A stretch of DNA of 64,000 nucleotides from Rhododendron vialii (Eukaryota; Streptophyta; Magnoliopsida; Ericales; Ericaceae), in NCBI RefSeq assembly GCF_030253575.1, contig NC_080564.1, forward strand, positions 6,182,501 to 6,246,500, read 5' to 3'. Both the position numbers and the translations under genes were made by a program. A model generated the notes under the pieces. The model was not told the origin of the DNA. It did not search any database and was given only the letters and a program-made list of their open reading frames with translations. Positions 1 to 12,300 of the stretch are shown here, in pieces. How positions within the stretch are numbered: position 1 is the stretch's first letter; each line of letters opens with the position of its first letter.

Positions 1-1013
1 ACTGGCCTCCCCTAAGATTTCTGATAAATGCAGAGACCCCCTGAGATTTCTGAAATTACACTAATCTCCCTTACTTACAAATTATTATCTAGATTCTCGC
101 ATTCCGTTAACTAGAGACTAACGTCGTTAGATTTTGATACTAATTGACTGAAATACCCATAAATATTAGGTACACTAAACAACCAAGTCTTCTTGTTCTA
201 TTTTTCTTCAAATTAGATTTTATAATGTTTCATTAAAATTAACTACTTATATTTCATCAAATTTGGGTAATTACTAATACATCACATATTTTAAAAAATT
301 AATACTTTTTACGTCATATATCTCGTTATTTCCCATTTCCTATATGTATTTTTTTTCAATCAAAATGCTATTGTATCTTCCTAACTCATCTTCTCTCAAA
401 ACAGGGGAAAAAAAAATATGCGTCTCAGTTTTTACATTTTTTTTTATATGAGAAGTCAATGTAACTTATCATTCAACTCTTTTGTTAATACTTTTTATGC
501 AAAGAAACATGAGAAATGGAGAAGGAACAACATGGAAAAAAAAAATCTAATAGTAGTTGTAAAATAAATACCTTGGAATAAATAATCATAATAAAAAATT
601 GTACGAGAACATAAAAGCACCGAAAAATTAAGGAAATGAAATTGATTTCTACACTCCCTCTTTTGATATCCACACTCCCTTTTTTGTCTTTTCCTTTTTT
701 GTCTTTTAGCAAAAAAAATACATACACTTTCAATATTAAAATACAAAAAAGGGAGTGTGGTTATTAAAAAAAGGAGTGTAGAAATCAATTCCCTTAAAGA
801 AATATATTTAACAAGAACCAATAATTCAATTAACAAAAATACTAATTTTTGAAGGGCGCCTGTGTCATTTAATAGCTAAATTAAACACCGTTAGTGAGCT
901 AGTTAACGGAAGGAGAATCTGTATAATAATTTCAAAAGCAAGAGAAGGTAGTGTAATTTCAAAAACCTTAGGAGAGGTCTCTGTGTTTGATAGAAACATC
1001 AGGAGAGGTCATT
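1..1013. mobile_element. Long terminal-inverted-repeat element, left end at window edge
   Basis: The first ~70 bases and the reverse complement of about 940-1013 are similar over most of their length. Both carry the motif GAAATTACACTA and two CCTCYCCT-type blocks. The ~870 bp between them is AT-rich with no coding potential that I recognise. This is the shape of a non-autonomous TIR DNA transposon. The left terminus may lie just outside the window, so no target-site duplication can be read. A second smaller MITE (631-794) sits inside it. Confidence 0.55.
631..794. mobile_element. Short foldback MITE nested in the 1-1013 element
   Basis: The ends are inverted repeats of roughly 45 bases built around ATTGATTTCTACACTCC on the left and its complement on the right. 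The arms hold several CACTCCCT blocks, with a pyrimidine-rich centre. The same terminal motif recurs at 17117-17320, so this is a dispersed family. No clear target-site duplication was seen. Confidence 0.6.
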
Positions 1014-2366
1014 TGAAATTTAATTACCCACCAACAAAATATTGAAAAAATCAACAAACTAATACACCATAGGTTCAAATATAAAGGTGTTCCCTCCCGT
1101 CGACGCGAAGGCGAGTGCAACACTTGTTAGGCTTGAGCGGTTGGTTCCCAATGTGCTAGGATTAGATTCTCTATTAAACAACTTCATTGTTGTAGGAAAT
1201 ACGAGTAACTAGATTAGAGTTTGAGAAAAACACAATATCTAGAAGATAGTCTTCTAAAAGTTGGATACATCATTAACAAGAGATACACGAAACTAATTTA
1301 TTTTTTAAGATATATAATTGATTTAGAGTAAATAAATATTTACATTGACGATGTAAATAATTTAATTTTTTAACGAATCCACACACAGTCACTACAGATG
1401 AATGAGCTAAGAGGAAATTGAATGACGTAATAGATTACCTCATCTTCCGGCCTCAATTATTTTCCGCCCTCAATTATTAAAGTCAAAACCTTCTTTCTTA
1501 GGCAAACTTCGTTGCACTGAAAATTGCGTCTGAAATTGGCACATCATGTGGTCTGAATTTCAATTTCCGAATGTTGGAAAAGACAGAAACTTGCCCCATT
1601 TGGACAGCTTTAATTTGGTTACTAGTCTTCTTCTTTTTTAAAAATAAATAAATAATAAAATAACCGGGTATCCGGATGTTCAGGCCTGATTGTTTTGTTA
1701 CCACTATTGGATGTAGAAGAACACGGTTTCCCACCCTTCCGTTACGTGAGCTACCACATAATTAGTATAAATAATCATAAAGAACCATCGAATCAAATGG
1801 GAACGATTCCTCTTGTGTCTTTTTATATGAATTAGGCTTCATTGTGATCTTATTTGAATATTCAACTCGTTGAATTCTTAAGTGTCGGTGTGTTTTTCTT
1901 CTATGCATAGATTTAGAGTAGATTAATGGAAATTGGTTTTCACCGTAACCAGTCATATTTGTCGAAAAAGATATGAACCATACTCGCTTGACCATTATTT
2001 TTTTCTTCTAAAAAAATATGATTCGCGCGACCACGCTTGTATCGATCTTTAATTAGCAATTAAACTTTTTGCAGGACTGATAATCACATCAAGGCCTAAT
2101 GAATAAACAATGCAGAGAGATAAATATGACTATACTAAATTTTGTTTTAACACAGAGGTATTGCATGAGAGATCTTTAGAGTATCTATACTATAGTATAT
2201 TGACCCATTTGTACAGGAAGCTAAAAGGATTGGGATCCTCTTCAATTTACTAGAGACTTTTGGTTTCAAGCAATCTTTTTTCAGTTTTACTTGATTGTAG
2301 GTCCTTGATGCAGGAGTTTGAAGAGGTGCGTTGGCAAGGGATGCTCCAATTTCGGTGGGAGATTAA
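1014..2366. other. Intergenic, no gene seen
   Basis: AT-rich sequence with short open frames on the minus strand (around 1498-1995) that match nothing I know and have no splice or composition support. I see no gene in it. Confidence 0.6.
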
Positions 2367-2732
2367 TTTTTTTTTTTTTTTGATAATGTAAAATTGTATT
2401 AGAAAACCCAATTACACAAGTCAAGGGCATACCCCAAGCAAAACAAAGTCAAACAAAGAAACATAAGCAAAGCTTGAAAATAGAACAGCACAAATCAAGA
2501 CAACATCTAAACAAAAAAAATTTACATGCTGCCAGAGACTCTAGCAGGGACATTCCATAGGGAACAAAGAGCCATGTTGGGACTTGATTTTTTAACTCCT
2601 CTCCAAGAGCTAACACATGCTCGGATATTGGTTCTCACTTTGATCTTCAACTGTTGAGCAGTACCCCTATAGCCTTTAAAGATTCTGCTATTCTCCTTTT
2701 CTCCCCAAACATGGTACAGGAGAGCAGGGAGA
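2367..2732 (-). mobile_element. LINE (non-LTR retrotransposon) 3' end, 5'-truncated
   Basis: Read on the minus strand, 2732 to 2522 is an open frame ending in TAA. It has the C-terminal signature of plant LINE ORF2 proteins: a YHVWGEKENSRIF block, then a basic region and a Trp-containing tail (SLWNVP). It is followed by about 150 bases of 3' UTR and a poly(T) run at 2367-2381, which is the poly(A) tail of the minus-strand element. Reverse transcriptase and endonuclease domains are absent, as is usual for 5'-truncated insertions. Confidence 0.7.
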
Positions 2733-2734
2733 TT

Positions 2735-2870
2735 TATCTATCTTCCGGTTATTCCTAGTTGTATTACTAATATCCTTTATGCGGATTTGGTTGTGATTGT
2801 ATTCCATAGAATTATAAACGCTTAATTATATTTCTTAATGCATTTCCAGTTTACCCAAAAAAAAAAAAAC
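2735..2870 (+). mobile_element. Possible second LINE tail in opposite orientation
   Basis: A stretch ending in GTTTACCC followed by a 13-base A run (about 2857-2869) looks like the 3' UTR and tail of a plus-strand LINE. It abuts the minus-strand LINE head-to-head. No coding sequence supports it, so this is a weak call based on the tail alone. Confidence 0.3.
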
Positions 2871-5750
2871 AAACAAAAGGGAGCATTCCCCACAAGCAAA
2901 CAACCACCTACATGCAGTACTACAGCATAAGAAAACACGAGCTAAAAATCAAATCAAATCAGGAAACCCAAGCAAACAAGCTTGAGTACTGTTGTCATCA
3001 GTTTTCCTCACATGTCTGTATGAAGAGATACAAGCTCTCAAGTCAGTTGCCACAGTTTCAATAATCTCCAAGACCTTGTTCATTTTGGATTTTGAGGTAG
3101 TTTTTTTGGGTAATGAGTAGAGAGATAAATAGAGAAATGATCAGAGTCAAAATTTATTGAAGATCGATACAACCATGGTCGAATCATGGCAAGTCATAGA
3201 GTAAGATTGTTTGAGTCTAGAGTCCCATGCAAAACGAACATGGCCCAAATGACTTGGATTGTGCCCCGGAAAATCCTTCCATTACAAGCAATCTTACTCT
3301 ATGACTGGGCATCCTCACCGCGCATCATAAGATCTACCGGTCTTGAAAAACCCTACTTTAATTGCTCCTCCAATCAATCAAGCAAAAGTAAGGAATTGAA
3401 ACGAAACAACAATGAACACCGGATATACGTGGAAAACCCTAAATGGAAAAAATCACGGGAATGAATCAAGCACTATAAAAAAATATTGTACTGTTAAAAT
3501 CGAACTTACTATAATTGAAAATCCTCACAATTGACTCAAAAACAATAGCCGAATTCTCGTTCACCGTACCCCATGCTTGATCCTCGTTCACCGTACCCCA
3601 TGCTTGATTGCCGCCGCCTTGAATCCTCAACCCTTCCAATTACCCTTCCAGAAATCTATTGGAAGCAACTCAACTATAGAGATATTCGAACTTCAATCCC
3701 GATGAATATTGCACGTCAAACAAACCTTCTTTTCGTTTCTTCAATATATATGAGCAAGTACCATTGCTGCCTCTTTTTCTCTCTATTTTAAACTTCCAAA
3801 AAGAAAGACTTTATAGTGCTGCGCCTTTTTTTTTTCGTTGCCTTAGCAGACTAGTAAATGTGTATATATATAACACGCACACACCGATCAACTGGAAGAT
3901 CGAATGGTCGATCCATCGGTTTCCCGCCGCACTAGACTGACCGACGGATCAATCGGTGATCCATCAGTTTACTAGTTTCATTTTGCCTTCATCAAAACAC
4001 ACGCTCAATTACAATAAAAAAGATTTCTTCCACTCTAATTCTATACAGACTCGCTAAGCTAAGAAAAATAAAAAGAAATTACAACTCAATAAATTAAGAA
4101 TGGGATACAAAAAAAAAATGCGTTTTGTCAATGGAATTGCCAACTAAAAATTAGTGCCACTTTTTGGAGCTAAACAGGTCTTTTTCAAGCGTCACTGAAG
4201 GAAATTGGAACAATAACTTCCATAAGCAAAAATAAAACTAGGATAATACTTCATATAATTTTAGAAATCTAACCAAGCGGACGTAATGCGGATGTAAATA
4301 AATAAATAAAAACCAATCAGACGTAATGGGTGATGATTTTAATTTATTGCACAGTTGGACCTCTATTTAGTGTCCTGAAAATGTGGGAGGAAAAAATTAG
4401 ACAACTGAAAAGAAAGAGAACAAAGTATCGTGGCCAACTAGCCTATCTTTGCACTTGGACTCCACTTTTCCCTCAAACTAATTCAGCTTTTGATTCTCTA
4501 GCAATAAGTGTAATCCTCTGTTACTAAAAAAAGAAGAAGAAGAAGAAGTGGTGTAATCCACTCCAACAAAAAAAGAAAAGAAAAGATGTTATCATACCGA
4601 TTTGAACCGATCACTTAAAGCTGTTACGACCAAATTCCGGAGTCTTCGTGTATTGATAATTCCACATGACAAAACATATATTTATATCGAGTCGTAATTT
4701 TTTATTTTTTATTTTTTATAGGCTAGTAAGCTTGTATAGAATTATAATGGAGTGAGTCATTATTTGTAATTGAGAGTTTAATTGGTGGTGGCCAAGAGAT
4801 TCGACGAGCAAATACAAATGTGCAAGTTTCCAAAAAGTGGCTCGAGCCCCTGTCGAGCACTAGTCCAGCCTACGGTTCTATTTAGTGAGGGGCTGGACGA
4901 TTGGCTTAAGCCTCTCCTGTGGATTTCTGCAGCAGTATATAAAGTGAACAACTAGGTCAAAATAGATTACGTTTTTTGGGAGCAGACATGTACGTAACGT
5001 TGGAGGCAAAGGAAATTTTTGAGATAGTTTTGTTCTTTTTGTTTCAACTTCAAGAAGTTTCTACAACCCGATTCAAAGCAGTTTGATTCGCTTCTGATGG
5101 ATTTCTGGAAGAGTATTGAAAGGTTTGAGAAATATTCGAAACGGCGGCAGTTAAGATCGCATGGGTGTGGTGTATGTGTGACTTGAAAGGTGGTACTTAG
5201 AATATTGTGAGGATGTATTTCGTTTGGATAGATATATCATGATTATAGTAATTTGATTTCATCCCGTGACTTTTACCTATTTAGGGATTTTCCATGTATA
5301 TCTTTGCATTATGAGATTGATAAGTTTTTGCTGATAATACTGTATTACTTAGTGATTCGCATATATACTGTTAAGGTTTTTACAAATTGTTAGGAAACTC
5401 TGATTTTTCAAAAGTCATCCATTTAAACCCACAAAAAAACAACAAATCATAGTTGTGCATCTCAATCTCAATTGTCTATTTCAATCTTAAAGCCGGACTT
5501 AAAAACCCAAAACAATAATATAAAAAAATAAAAAAAACTGACCTGACCAAACTTCTCCAACTAAATTTCGGTCCATTTTCGGTCGGGGTCGGTTCCAGAC
5601 TTCATTAACCCGAACCAATCGGTTCAATCCCGAACACCCCAAAAACCGAAGCAAACCGACGGATTTTCACCTCTAACCCGAATGCTACAAAGACAAATGA
5701 GGGATACAAATCGTTCTATGCACATGAGTTTCACACGATGCAAGCAAGAC
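2871..5750. other. Intergenic repeats, no gene seen
   Basis: No recognisable coding sequence. It contains an 18-base perfect inverted repeat (3192-3209 and 3289-3306), a 27-bp tandem duplication (from 3557 and from 3584) and a GATC-rich patch near 3890-3965 with imperfect repeats of a GATCCATC motif. Otherwise it is AT-rich filler. Short open frames at 3186-3464 and 3573-3791 overlap these repeats and resemble no known protein. Confidence 0.6.
3557..3610. repeat. 27-bp tandem duplication
   Basis: Two adjacent near-identical units beginning TCGTTCACCGTACCCC at 3557 and 3584. Confidence 0.85.
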
Positions 5751-5754
5751 GTAC

Positions 5755-5960
5755 ACTTCAAACAATTTGGAACAAAAGGGTTGGGTCAAGTGGGCACGAG
5801 AATGTAATAAGTGTCTGTTCTCTATAAGATCACATGTTAGAATTCTACAAATGACAAACATTCTCAACCTTAGAGTAACTGGAGGATTTTTCCGATCGTT
5901 AACTTCAAGACTCCAGAATTAGCTGAGTCGCGCACAAACTACCAAGGACGGACTTTAGTA
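5755..5960 (+). mobile_element. SINE remnant (Au-SINE-like)
   Basis: The 5' part has a tRNA-like A-box region (GGGTCAAGTGGGCACGAG). The 3' part has the TTAACTTCAAGACTCC and GAATTAGCTGAGTCGCGC blocks shared with other copies here (11100-11290, 29330-29490, 45755-45930 minus, 49830-49920). The B box is decayed. It lies at the left edge of duplication unit A. The family name is inferred from remembered consensus blocks, not from a search. Confidence 0.5.
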
Positions 5961-6167
5961 AAAAAAAATAATAATAATTTGGTTAGAATGATTTGTTCAT
6001 ATTAAATCTGGGAGATGGCAATTGAGGTAGTCCCAATACAAAGTGGACCCCATGACCCACTATCGTGAGTAATGACGATACATGCATGATAAAAATAGTA
6101 AAGTCAAATCTTGATCCCCTCTCCCTAAGCACATGTACACTGAACTCTCCTGATTCCAACACTGCTC

Positions 6168-6175
6168 TATAAATA
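6168..6175 (+). promoter_or_regulatory. TATA box of ABCB copy A
   Basis: TATAAATA lies 189 bases upstream of the start codon. The motif and its flanks are conserved at 24921-24928 in copy B, which supports a real core promoter. Confidence 0.6.
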
Positions 6176-6295
6176 TGCATACATCTCCCTATATTTCCTC
6201 ACTAGTTAAGTGACAGCCGCTTTTTGAAGCAACCACCGTTAGCTGCCTGAGCTCCCATCCCTTTCGGAAAATCTCAGTACTATTAATTGTTGCTT

Positions 6296-6296
<1 letters not shown>

Positions 6297-6328
<32 letters not shown>
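6297..6328 (+). repeat. (GA)n tract in the ABCB 5' leader
   Basis: About 16 GA repeats lie 30 bases before the start codon. Copy B has only a few GA units at the matching site, so the tract expanded or shrank after duplication. GA-rich leaders are common in plant genes. Confidence 0.85.
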
Positions 6329-6330
<2 letters not shown>

Positions 6331-6356
6331 GGAAGTACTACCGAAGTAAGGAAGGC

Positions 6357-9300
6357 ATGGGGAACCAAAAGAAGAGCAGTGGGTCGATTCGATCCATTTT
6401 CATGCATTCAGATGGCATTGATAAGCTGCTTATGGGCTTCGGATTCATTGGGTCGCTCGGTGACGGGCTCTCTATGCCCATCATTTTGCTCTTCACTGGC
6501 AAAATTATGAACAATATCGGTGGCGCTTCCATCACCAATAACTTCTCTCACAGCATCAACAAGGTTCCCTTTCTCTAATGCGTATATGCATACATCAATG
6601 ATGCTTTTCCGAAACCAATTTCTAAGCAACGTTTAAAGATTGTTTTTTTTTTTTTTTTTGCCCAAAATTATAGTAGTAAATAAAAATTGTGTGAAATGCA
6701 CTGGCACAATTCTCAAGCCGAAACAATTATTCGTTTGGAGTCCCAAAACCCCTGCACACGGTCCCTCATAAATTATCTCTATCAATCTCTTTCCATTCAT
6801 TACTCTTGAAAACCTTTCTCAAAACCTAAATCGAACAAGGTTAAAAACTCCTGTGGCTCGATTGACATGTTCGTATCATTGACTATATATGTTGATTTAT
6901 ATACATGAGATATGTAGGCATTCATATTGTTTTTTGAATAAACATTGACAAATGGGGTTGTCTTTGTCGATTACAGAATTCAGAATTCCTGTGCTTCGTG
7001 GCGCTTATGCAAGGGGTATCTTGTTTTCTTGGTGGGTATTATTAGATCAAATACATTTGATTTCGTTTTTGTCTTTTTACTCCTTTTGTGTTTCCCAAAT
7101 GGGGAATAAGGTGGGGCCTGATGGGTTTCTTTTGTTTGATTTTGTTGTTTAACTTTGTGGGACATTATTGTTTTGAAGAGGGGTATTGTTGGACAAGAAC
7201 AGCAGAAAGACAAGCGTCAAGAATGAGATCAAGATATTTGAAGGCAGTGCTAAGGCAAGACGTGGGTTACTTTGATTTGCATGTCACAAGCACCGCCGAA
7301 GTCATCACAAGCGTCTCTAGTGACAGTCTTGTTATTCAAGATGTTATTAGTGAAAAGGTTGGTACAAGATTTAACTTTTTTTTTTGAAACTTACCAAATA
7401 CTTTATGAGACGCTTTTAAAAAATTACGACAATTTATCCTTTTCTGGATTTCTTTTGTTTCTAGTGACTTGTTTCAGTAAATTTTTTTTTTTTTTGGGCA
7501 TTCTTTTCTGGTAATGATAAATCGGGAAAGTATAATATTTACGACAATTAATAACACACTAAGATAAAGGGTTAAAAAAGTTATATTTCAAGAGTTTCAA
7601 ACAAAGTGCCATGCACCCATCATCTAGTTGTATGAAAGGAATTAATCTTATTTCATATAGTGATGGAAATTTATTTGACTTTTACATTACTATAGTAATC
7701 AACATATCTGTAAGTATTCCCTTTTCGGTAAGTATTATTTACCGGAAAAAAAAAACATATCTGTAAGTATTAAGGTTTTTTTTTTTTCATGGTAGTTAAA
7801 AAATATGTGAAGTTAATATATAGTATACTTCCGATTTGTTTATAAAAAAAATTAGGTGGGGCCGAGTCATGCCGGTTGCACGAGTGTTCCGCCCCTGATT
7901 TTCATACGTAGAATTTCACAAGGATGACTTTCTTTATGAGAATTTTGTTTCAAAATTATTTTTTATTTTGGTTCCAACAGATTCTTAATTAACAAAATTA
8001 TTGATGATTCATTTTTGGGAGAAAAAAAAACAATGTTTGAGTTCAAGATTTTACATAAATTTCACTGAGATGAGTTACTGTACGAAAGTCTTTTCTTTCT
8101 GAAATGGAATGCTTGATTATTTCTAATATCATCAATACAGGTTCCAGTGTTCTTGACGAACTTATTCACATTCATTGGGGCCTACATAGTGGCATTTGCA
8201 CTTCTACGGAGGCTAGCAATTGTGGCGTTCCCCTTTGTGATATTTCTTGTAATCCCTGGTTTGATGTATGGAAGGGCATTAATGGGAATAGCTAGAAAAA
8301 TGAGGGTGGAATACAACAAGGCAGGGATAGTAGCAGAACAAGCACTCTCTTCTATTAGAACTGTTTATGCCTTTGTTGGAGAGAGTAAGACTATGAGAAA
8401 TTACTCTATTGCCCTTCAAGGGACTGTTGATCTAGGGCTAAAGCAAGGGTTGGCAAAAGGATTAGCCATTGGCAGCAACGGCATAGTGTTTGCACTTTGG
8501 TCCTTCATAGCTTACTATGGTAGTAGATTGATTATGTACCATCACACAAGCGGAGGCAATGTTTTTGCGACGGGAGCTGGCATCGCCATCGGTGGGCTGT
8601 ATGTATCTCTACCCTCTTCACATTCTTTCATTACCACTCTATTTTTTTTTGCATAGGTTCATATTAACGGGGTTTTGTGTTTGGCTTATGAAACCTTAAT
8701 GGGTATATTTGTTATTGTTAAGAGGGAAAAAAATTTCTTTACTTTTACCGTTTTTATGTAGATCTTTGCAATTTTGTGTTTATTTGTACTTTGATTGGGA
8801 AGGGCTAGTTAACTACAGTATAATGGGCCTTGCTTTCTGTTTCTCTTAAAAAAGAAGAAACTGATTTGCTGTACCATAACCATCTCTGTTCCATAATGGA
8901 TTAGTAATTCTTAAAGAATTATCCAAATTTTCTTGATCAGGTCACTGGGTTCTGCTTTATCAAACCTAAAATACTTCTCCGAAGCATCCGCGGCAGGAGA
9001 AAGAATATTGGAACTAATAAAAAGAGTACCCAAAATTGATTCCGACAACATGGACGGCCAAATTCTCGAGAGCATTTTGGGCGAAGTTGAATTCAAAAAC
9101 GTCAAATTCGCCTACCCATCGCGACCCGACACCCCCATTTTCCAAAACTTCAACCTGAAAATCCCATCAGGATTAACAGTGGCACTAGTCGGCGGGAGCG
9201 GGTGCGGAAAATCAACAGTGATCGCGCTTTTGCAACGGTTTTATGATCCAATGGGGGGAGAGATTTGTCTGGATGGAGTGGCCATTGATAAGCTCCAATT

Positions 9301-12300
9301 GAAGTGGTTGAGATCTCAGATGGGGTTGGTGAGTCAAGAGCCAGCACTATTTGCTACAAGTATTAAAGAGAACATACTATTTGGGAAGGAAGATGGTGAT
9401 ATGGAAGACATCATTGCTGCTTCTAAAGCTTCTAACGCTCATAATTTCATTTCTCAGCTGCCTCAGGGTTATGATACCCAGGTTCGTTTGTTCTCTCCTT
9501 GTCCTTTACCTCTCATTTTCCTAATCTCTTTCAATAGGGAAACTCTGCTCCAAGAAATGAAGAACTTGTTTTTTCAGACTAAAATTATACTCTGTATCTA
9601 CGATTTCAACTCAGAAGGAACCGAACTCTGAGAAACCTAAAAATTCAATATATATACACTATTTTGTGTTCGTACATTGTTTTCTTATGGATTCTTGCAA
9701 AAAAAAAATGAGCTCAATCGAATACCGATAGGTAGATAAAATAAAAATCGGATACCGAGAGTCTCTTTCAAAATTAGTGCAAAAATTAGCTCAGTTTTGC
9801 TCTGCAAATGTTGACAAAGATCTTACTGGTATCCGATTGAACTAGTTTTTTGTTTTTTTTTTGTAGGAACCCATAAAAAGAATATTTTAAGAATAATAAG
9901 CGGTTTGGATCATTTTTTATAATTCGAAATGGACCCTACAAAAATACTACTATATCATATGTTGATGATATGTGGACAATTATTCCAAAGTGGGTTTGGA
10001 TCATTTTTGTATAATTCGAAATGGACCCTACAAAAATACTACTATATCATATGTTGATGATATGCGCACAATTAGTCCAAAGTGGGCTACGCACAACCGT
10101 CGATATAGAATCGGTAAGCGGTGAGTCGGTGGCCGTAGCTTTTTCGAAAAAGGAATTCCATTTCCACATGCATGGACTACATCAGTACCGAAACAACAAG
10201 AACAGAGGGAACAGGTTCGTATGCTGTAACTGGGAAAGTGGAAATTAATTATCGTTTTGGGAAGGAACAAGAATAGAGAATAGGTTCAAATCCCGAAACA
10301 GCATATTCCTTATCATTTTGGGAAGGGACAGGAATAGGTTCACATCCCGAAACACCATATACTAGAATTGAAAATTCCTTAAGCAGACACAAGCGTAATT
10401 TTAAACAATAATGCATCACAGCTTAACTAAAAATCATCTTATAATATATTATCTTTTTTAATTTATTATTACAAGTGGTAAGAGAATATAAGCGTTAAAT
10501 TCCTTATTTATCGTGGACTTTCTTTATAATTTTTAAAGGTGAGAAATCATTGCCACTCAATTATGGTTCCTTCGTTGAGAAGAAAATTAGGGGTCTTTGC
10601 TAGATTTTTTGCGTATGCTAAAATTAATGGTCTAGATACTCTTTGCTTTGGTTTAATTTATTTCTATCAGGATGGGTTGTACAAAATGCAAAATGGTGTT
10701 GAGTCTATATACCATGGATATGTTTGTTGGATGTTATCCTTAAAATAGATACGTATGGTCGTTGTATTTACTTGGATTGCGAAACAAGTAGGGGTTGATT
10801 CAGTGGTGAAAACTCAGACTTTGTTTGAAGGCCCAGCATTGAGTCCCCATAATCTATTATTGGACTAAACACACTTCCTCCACCTACACATGGTGAGACC
10901 TTAATTTCGGTCCCAACAGACGTGTAGTGATATACGATACAGATAGTGGTATGAAAGGGCAATATTTCTTGGTTGAGGTAGCGGAGAACCATATCTGCAA
11001 TTATTAATTTCATGTAAAAAAAATTACTTCCAATTGCCCACTTTAATATCCGATGCATTGAACGGGTTATTGCTAATAGTGTATCAACAATTGTAATTCC
11101 AAAGGAGTTAATTTGACCAAGTGGTTATGAGAAAGCAAAATGTGCACCTTTATGAGGTCATATGTTCCATTCTCACGGAGGCCTAACATTTGGCCATTAG
11201 AGGTTTGCCTGGTCTTTTTTTTTTTAGGATCCCAAAATTAGTCGATGTGCGAACAAGTTAGCCCAGACATTCGATTATAAAATAAAATAAAAAATTTGTA
11301 ACAAAAAGTATTATTGTTTCATTTAGGTGGGTGAGAGAGGAGTTCAAATGTCAGGGGGACAGAAGCAGCGAATTGCAATCGCTCGCGCCATAATCAAGGC
11401 ACCGCGCATCCTCTTACTTGACGAGGCCACAAGCGCGCTGGACTCGGAATCAGAGCGAGTCGTGCAAGACGCACTCGACAATGCTGCTGTGGGCCGCACA
11501 ACTGTCATCATTGCTCACCGCCTCTCCACCATCCGAAACGCCAATGTCATTGCCGTCGTCCAAAATGGTCAGGTATGAAGAATTTTGAAACAAACCCTAA
11601 AACCCCAAGTCTAATGTCAGATAAGTAGTGGGAAGTTACCTTGAATGGTAATAATGATAAACTTCTCATGTGACAGAGTCTCATTATAACGTCCGGAGTC
11701 CTTAAGTATTTTGTTAGTCTGGGGTGTTGAGTCATGCAAAACAATTTAATTGGCAAGATGATTACACATGTTATAATATGCTAATAGATATATGCAATCA
11801 GGTAATTGAAACAGGCTCGCACGATGAACTAATCTGCGACGAAAACGGCATGTATGCATCCCTAGTCCGGATGCAACAAAGAGAGAATAAGAGAGAAGTT
11901 CCATCAAATGGCGATTCAACTTTGTCGAACAACCCAAAAATGGATTCAAACAACAACAGCAGTCGAAGATTGCCAATTCTAAGTCGATCCAATTCAGCAA
12001 ACTCGGCTGCCCAAAGTCAGAGACTCGACAATTCTTCTAAGGTGGGACTAGACCAAGATTTTCCTGTTCCCTCATTTCGAAGACTTTTGGCGATGAATTT
12101 ACCCGAGTGGAGGCAAGCGGTAATGGGGTGCATAGGTGCGGTTCTGTTCGGTGCGATTCAACCGCTTTATGCTTTCGCAATGGGATCGGTGATTTCGGTT
12201 TATTTCTTGCCCGATCACAATGAGATCAAGTACAAGATAAGGATTTATTCGTTGTGGTTCGTTGGGTTGGCGATATCGTCCCTGTTGATTAACGTAATTC

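Noticed and set aside
3186-3464. 92-codon open frame
   Set aside because: Overlaps a perfect inverted repeat, resembles no family, and has no promoter or splice context.
7088-7387. Open frames over ABCB exon borders as separate small proteins (also 8104-8656 and 9150-9347)
   Set aside because: Exons or shadows of the ABCB gene read into introns or in other frames.
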